9,277 bases of DNA from Candidatus Bathyarchaeota archaeon. GTDB taxonomy: Archaea; Thermoproteota; Bathyarchaeia; TCS64. Position 1 is the first letter of the stretch; each line of letters opens with the position of its first letter. Position numbers and translations under genes: made by a program. Location: contig JAUWBQ010000056.1 of NCBI GenBank assembly GCA_030601645.1, positions 1 to 9,277 of the forward strand, given 5' to 3'. The notes under the pieces were generated by a model. The model was given only the letters and a program-made list of their open reading frames with translations, was not told where the DNA came from and did not search any database. Below are positions 6,350 through 9,277 of this stretch, in pieces.

Positions 6350-7540
6350 CTGGGAGGCTTCGAGGGTGCCAAGGTTTACTTCAGCCCGTGCGGCATAGGG
6401 CTGGGCCACGTGGGAAGAGCCCTCCCCTTGGCCGAGGAGCTGGTCCGGAGGGGGGCGGAGGCCATGTTCTCCACCTACTTGGAGGGGGTGGACTACGTCA
6501 GGAGGAAGGGCTTCCCGGTGGTCTCGAGCCCCGCCCTAAGCCTGGCGTCCGACTCCACCGGCAGGATAGACCTCCGTGCGTCCGCTGTCACCCACGGGGT
6601 CCCCGCTCTGCCCCGGTTCATGCAGCAGGTAACATCCGAGATGGAGTACATGAAGGCCTTCGGGCCTGACGTAGTGGTCTCGGACACGAGGCTGTCATCG
6701 GTCATAGCCGGGAAGCTCCTGGGGCTGCCCGTCGTCCTGATGCTGAACCAGTTCATGCCGATGGTTCCGAGGAACGAGCAGAACCTCACTCTGTTGAGGA
6801 TCGTGGACGGGAGCATCCTCACCCTCCTCAGCCGGGGGTGGGGGGCGAGCGACGCCATCTTGATACCTGATTTCCCGGAGCCCTACACGATAAGCCTGGG
6901 CTCCCTCCGCATCCCGAAGCCCTATAGGCATCTGGTCCGGATGGTGGGATTCATCCTCCCCAGGAAGCCGGAGGAAGTTGAGGACACCGGGAGGGTGAGG
7001 GAGGAGGCCGGAGCCGCCGAGGGGGAGAGGCTGATCTACGCCGCCATCAGCGGCCCCCGACGGGAACGGGAGCCCCTCTTGAAGTTACTCCGCCCCGTTT
7101 TCGAGGGGTTCCCAGACGGCTACAAGGTGGTGATGTCCATGGGAGACCCCGACGGGGGGTCGAAGCCCACCCGCTCAGGGAGCCTGACCACCATCCCCTG
7201 GGTGGTGGACAGGTACGAGTACCTCAAGGCCTGCGACCTCGTGGTCAGCAGGGGGGGCCACAACACCATCATGCAGAGCATCGGCTATGGGAGACCCTCC
7301 ATAATAGTGCCGACGCCCAATCACACCGAGCAGTACGCCAACGCGAGGAGGGCGAAGGAGCTGGGCTTCGCCAAGGTCCTCCACCAGGAGGGGCTGGACG
7401 GTGAGAGGCTCCTGGGGGTCGCCGACAGGCTGTTGTCGGATCCAACATCTGAGGAGAGGTTCGCAGAGATGGCTTCCAAGGGATTCTCGGACGGTATAGA
7501 CAATACTCTCTCAGTAATCTCGGAACTAATAGGTGAATAG
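6350..7540 (+). CDS. MurG/UGT-like glycosyltransferase (GT-B fold); start codon unresolved
   Basis: This is a GT-B glycosyltransferase of the UDP-glycosyltransferase/MurG-like superfamily, probably moving a sugar from a nucleotide donor onto a lipid or surface acceptor. The N-terminal YFSPCGIGLGHVGRALPLAE is the acceptor-domain Gly-rich loop. The C-terminal SRGGHNTIMQSIGYGRP followed by PNHTEQYANA is the donor-binding motif. No ATG, GTG or TTG occurs in frame upstream of the Gly-rich loop. The first canonical start, GTG 6410, cuts that loop. The given start, CTG 6350, is the only nearby near-cognate codon. A better reading may be one missing base at about 6369: GTG 6366 then sits eight bases after GGGAGG (6352-6357) and would begin Met-x-Lys-Val-Tyr-Phe. 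The family call is firm and the start is not. There is only a 74-base gap to the convergent downstream gene. Confidence 0.83.
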   Translation: MGGFEGAKVYFSPCGIGLGHVGRALPLAEELVRRGAEAMFSTYLEGVDYVRRKGFPVVSSPALSLASDSTGRIDLRASAVTHGVPALPRFMQQVTSEMEYMKAFGPDVVVSDTRLSSVIAGKLLGLPVVLMLNQFMPMVPRNEQNLTLLRIVDGSILTLLSRGWGASDAILIPDFPEPYTISLGSLRIPKPYRHLVRMVGFILPRKPEEVEDTGRVREEAGAAEGERLIYAAISGPRREREPLLKLLRPVFEGFPDGYKVVMSMGDPDGGSKPTRSGSLTTIPWVVDRYEYLKACDLVVSRGGHNTIMQSIGYGRPSIIVPTPNHTEQYANARRAKELGFAKVLHQEGLDGERLLGVADRLLSDPTSEERFAEMASKGFSDGIDNTLSVISELIGE

Positions 7541-7614
7541 CACAACCCTGCCCTGACTATTATCGGCGTAAAAATTCATGAAAGAATCAGGTATTTACCT
7601 CTTTGGCAAGTTCA

Positions 7615-8373
7615 TTATTTGATGCTGAACGACTTTCCTTCTTCAGGGAAGTAGCATAGCATAGAAGAGTAGAAGGGATCCGGTCCAACCAGGTCCATCG
7701 AGTGCTGGACGGCTTCCCCCAAGCACATCCCCTCTGCCACAAGGCCCTTGAGCATGACCAGAGTTGCATCGTCAGTGTGCTCCAACGAGACCGGGCCGTC
7801 CCAACTGACGTAAGCGGATGCCCCTGCGTCGAGGAAAGCCTTCGCAAGGTCATACGATTTCAAACCGTCACAGCCCATCACGACTATGAGGGCGCCATCG
7901 AATCTGTTTTCTAGGAAGTGGAGGACGAACTCGGCTCCCACAGCGAAGAGAAACTCTGAGCCTAGGGCCGGCCTGGCGGGATGGACCTCGTCCACCAACT
8001 GCTCAAGCACGTATCTCCCCTGGCTGTACTCCTCCCCAGTGAAGAACCAGACCCTGCCGTGGTAGACGGAGCTGTGGACTCTGAACACCACGATGGTGTA
8101 CCTTCCAGATATTTTCTTGATCTGGCTCACTGAGACATCATCGCCCTTGATGACATCTACTTCAAAACTGGCTGATTCGAACAACTCGATGCAGCTATCT
8201 GTGAACCCTAGGTCCTCGCCATCCAGGGGATCCAGGATGGCAACACTCGCCTTCTCTTTTCTGGCCCTATCCCGTGGCCCCACGAGCCTGGCTGATGCGA
8301 TCAGTACAAGAAGGACTATTATCGGGGCGAGGAGACGCCACCTGTACGCCCTCCTTTTGGCTCCCTGGGGCAT
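7615..8373 (-). CDS. Membrane-anchored protein with putative caspase-like (clan CD) domain
   Basis: I know no named family for certain. The 252-residue protein has a basic N-terminus and one membrane segment (about 14-31, LLAPIIVLLVLIASARL), so the rest should face outside the cell. The body alternates strands and helices: ASVAILDPL (42-50), YTIVVFRVH (92-100), ALIVVMGCDGL (161-171) and ASAYVSWDGPV (185-195). H100 directly follows one hydrophobic strand and C168 follows the next core strand. This is the order and placement of the His-Cys dyad in caspase/gingipain-type (clan CD) peptidases and CHAT domains. The following LAKAFLDAGASAYVSWDG also resembles what comes after the Cys in those proteins. 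A later THR-Asp-Asp-Ala-Thr patch (200-204) is conserved-looking. Start ATG 8373 fits a TATA-like box at 8405-8414. The active-site assignment is inference; a non-catalytic sensor is possible. Confidence 0.6.
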   Translation of the reverse strand: MPQGAKRRAYRWRLLAPIIVLLVLIASARLVGPRDRARKEKASVAILDPLDGEDLGFTDSCIELFESASFEVDVIKGDDVSVSQIKKISGRYTIVVFRVHSSVYHGRVWFFTGEEYSQGRYVLEQLVDEVHPARPALGSEFLFAVGAEFVLHFLENRFDGALIVVMGCDGLKSYDLAKAFLDAGASAYVSWDGPVSLEHTDDATLVMLKGLVAEGMCLGEAVQHSMDLVGPDPFYSSMLCYFPEEGKSFSIK

Positions 8374-8404
8374 GGTGGAACATTGAAAGACATACTCTGG
8401 AAGT

Positions 8405-8414
8405 GATTAAAATC
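8405..8414 (-). promoter_or_regulatory. TATA-like element for the caspase-like gene
   Basis: The minus strand reads GATTTTAATC, centred about 36 bases upstream of ATG 8373, giving a predicted leader of about ten bases. It lies in the 189-base divergent region shared with the secreted toroid gene. Confidence 0.45.
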
Positions 8415-8452
8415 GTAAGTCACCGTTCACGGGCTCTCAGGGATAAAGAAGA

Positions 8453-8503
8453 ATTATAAATGAAAATAGGGGGCTATACCCGCCGATGTGTTCCTTTTAA
8501 CTC
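8453..8503 (+). promoter_or_regulatory. Candidate promoter region for the secreted toroid gene
   Basis: Two TATA-like tracts occur upstream of ATG 8563 on the plus strand: ATTATAAATG (8453-8462) and TTTTAACTC (8495-8503). The first implies a leader of about 80 bases and the second about 40 bases. I cannot choose between them; no strong ribosome-binding site precedes the ATG. Confidence 0.35.
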
Positions 8504-8562
8504 TCATTTTCAGTTACAGTAATCTTAGCCAATTACGAGCCCACTGAAATATTGGACAAACG

Positions 8563-9277
8563 ATGCGAAAAAAGATAGTTACAGCGGTTTTATTAGCGCT
8601 TCTGCTGCTTCCGACGGCCTCCATGACGCCGTCCTCGAAGGCGGCGACTGAGGAGGAGATCGAGGATTCTATCGTGAAGGGCCTGGCATGGCTGGCATCC
8701 CAGCAGAATCCAGATGGAAGCTGGGATTCGGATCCTTACCAGACAACTGCGCTCACGGGGTTCGCCCTCATCAAGCTCCAGATGCGAGCATACGAGCTCG
8801 GATTCGATTCGCCCTTCGACCCGGGCTACGAATACGCTAGGAACGTGTACAACGGTTGGGTGTACATCTTCAACGTCACCAACAACATTCCTTCGCATGT
8901 GGCCGCCCAGAACATGAGCTTGCAGACCCACGACAGCAGGCAGGACGACGCAGACTTCAACGGCAATGGCATAGGCATCTACTTCCACAACCCCACGATA
9001 CTTTACACGGTATACACCACCGGCATCTGCCTGATGGCCCTGGAGGCCAGCGGCACGCCGGACAGGTTGAACGACGGAGGGATAGACTTCGACAGCGACG
9101 GTAACCCCGACACCTTCAAGGAGATAGCACAGGACGCGGCCGAATGGCTCGCCTTCGCCCAGGGCGACTCCGGCAACGACGAGGGCGGCTGGGACTACGG
9201 GGCCCTAGACAACCAGACGGCGAACGCAAACACCGACAACTCAAACGGGGGCTACGCCGTCCTGGGCCTGGCCGCCG
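8563..9277 (+). CDS. Secreted alpha-alpha toroid (prenyltransferase/squalene oxidase repeat) protein, 3'-partial
   Basis: The frame from ATG 8563 is open to the window edge (238 codons), so the C-terminus is missing. Residues 1-28 form a Sec signal peptide (MRKK, then VLLALLLLPTA, with a likely cut after KAA). Residues 35-72 contain VKGLAWLASQQNPDGSWD, a QW-type repeat of the terpenoid-cyclase/prenyltransferase alpha-alpha toroid fold. Related units recur with TTGICLMALEA (152-162), AAEWLAFAQ followed by EGGWDYG (192-213), and GGYAVLGLAA at the edge. Two Asp-rich loops, DFNGNGIG (131-138) and DFDSDGNPDTF (175-185), look like Ca-binding turns. Secreted repeat proteins of this type in archaea lack the membrane-embedded cyclase context and have no proven substrate; a binding or structural role at the cell surface is as likely as catalysis. 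It is divergent from the caspase-like gene. Confidence 0.8.
   Translation, partial: MRKKIVTAVLLALLLLPTASMTPSSKAATEEEIEDSIVKGLAWLASQQNPDGSWDSDPYQTTALTGFALIKLQMRAYELGFDSPFDPGYEYARNVYNGWVYIFNVTNNIPSHVAAQNMSLQTHDSRQDDADFNGNGIGIYFHNPTILYTVYTTGICLMALEASGTPDRLNDGGIDFDSDGNPDTFKEIAQDAAEWLAFAQGDSGNDEGGWDYGALDNQTANANTDNSNGGYAVLGLAA

Noticed and set aside
8593..8988. 131-codon minus-strand ORF at the right end
   Set aside because: It is antisense to the secreted toroid protein, whose signal peptide and repeats are clear.

Overview
The window is archaeal chromosomal DNA. The clues are TATA-type promoter elements about 20-35 bases ahead of several genes, heavy use of AGG/AGA arginine codons, class III (type IV pilin) signal peptides beside a TadC/FlaJ-type pilus platform protein, and families typical of archaea (PAC2 chaperone-like, Mut7-C RNase, AMMECR1). 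Moderately GC-rich coding and this gene mix would suit an uncultured Thermoproteota/Bathyarchaeia-like lineage, but that placement is inference. I saw no tRNA, rRNA, CRISPR array or insertion sequence by eye.

Layout. (1) 1-2239, + strand: the 3' end of a pilus assembly membrane protein (TadC/FlaJ type), then two pilin-like genes packed as an operon. Both pilin genes are broken as written: the first has an in-frame TGA exactly where the Gly before the prepilin peptidase cut should be, and the second carries two compensating single-base frameshifts. A T-tract at 2271-2276 may end this transcript. (2) 2313-3053, - strand: a PAC2-family protein, convergent with the pilus operon. (3) 3054-3540: a roughly 490-base stretch without a confident gene, holding the PAC2 promoter, a hairpin, and a TATA-like box that would fit a very small leaderless ORF. 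(4) 3541-5037, + strand: a Myb-like HTH plus zinc-ribbon protein, a RusA-family Holliday junction resolvase, and a two-CBS-domain protein with a C-terminal zinc ribbon. (5) 5177-7540, + strand: Mut7-C RNase-domain protein, AMMECR1 protein, and a MurG/UGT-like glycosyltransferase that lacks a proper start codon in its own frame. (6) 7615-8373, - strand: a membrane-anchored protein whose His and Cys fall where a caspase-like (clan CD) catalytic dyad would be. (7) 8563-9277, + strand, running off the end: a secreted alpha-alpha toroid (prenyltransferase/squalene-oxidase repeat) protein with Ca-binding-like Asp loops, divergent from the caspase-like gene.

How it fits together. The left end is a cell-surface filament module that is either decaying or damaged by sequencing errors. 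The centre is housekeeping-like nucleic-acid and regulatory proteins, four of them with metal-binding or nucleic-acid-cleaving motifs. The right end is a pair of extracytoplasmic proteins sharing a divergent promoter region. The least described element is the putative anchored caspase-like protein. The most striking sequence-level anomaly is the stop codon on the pilin cleavage residue.
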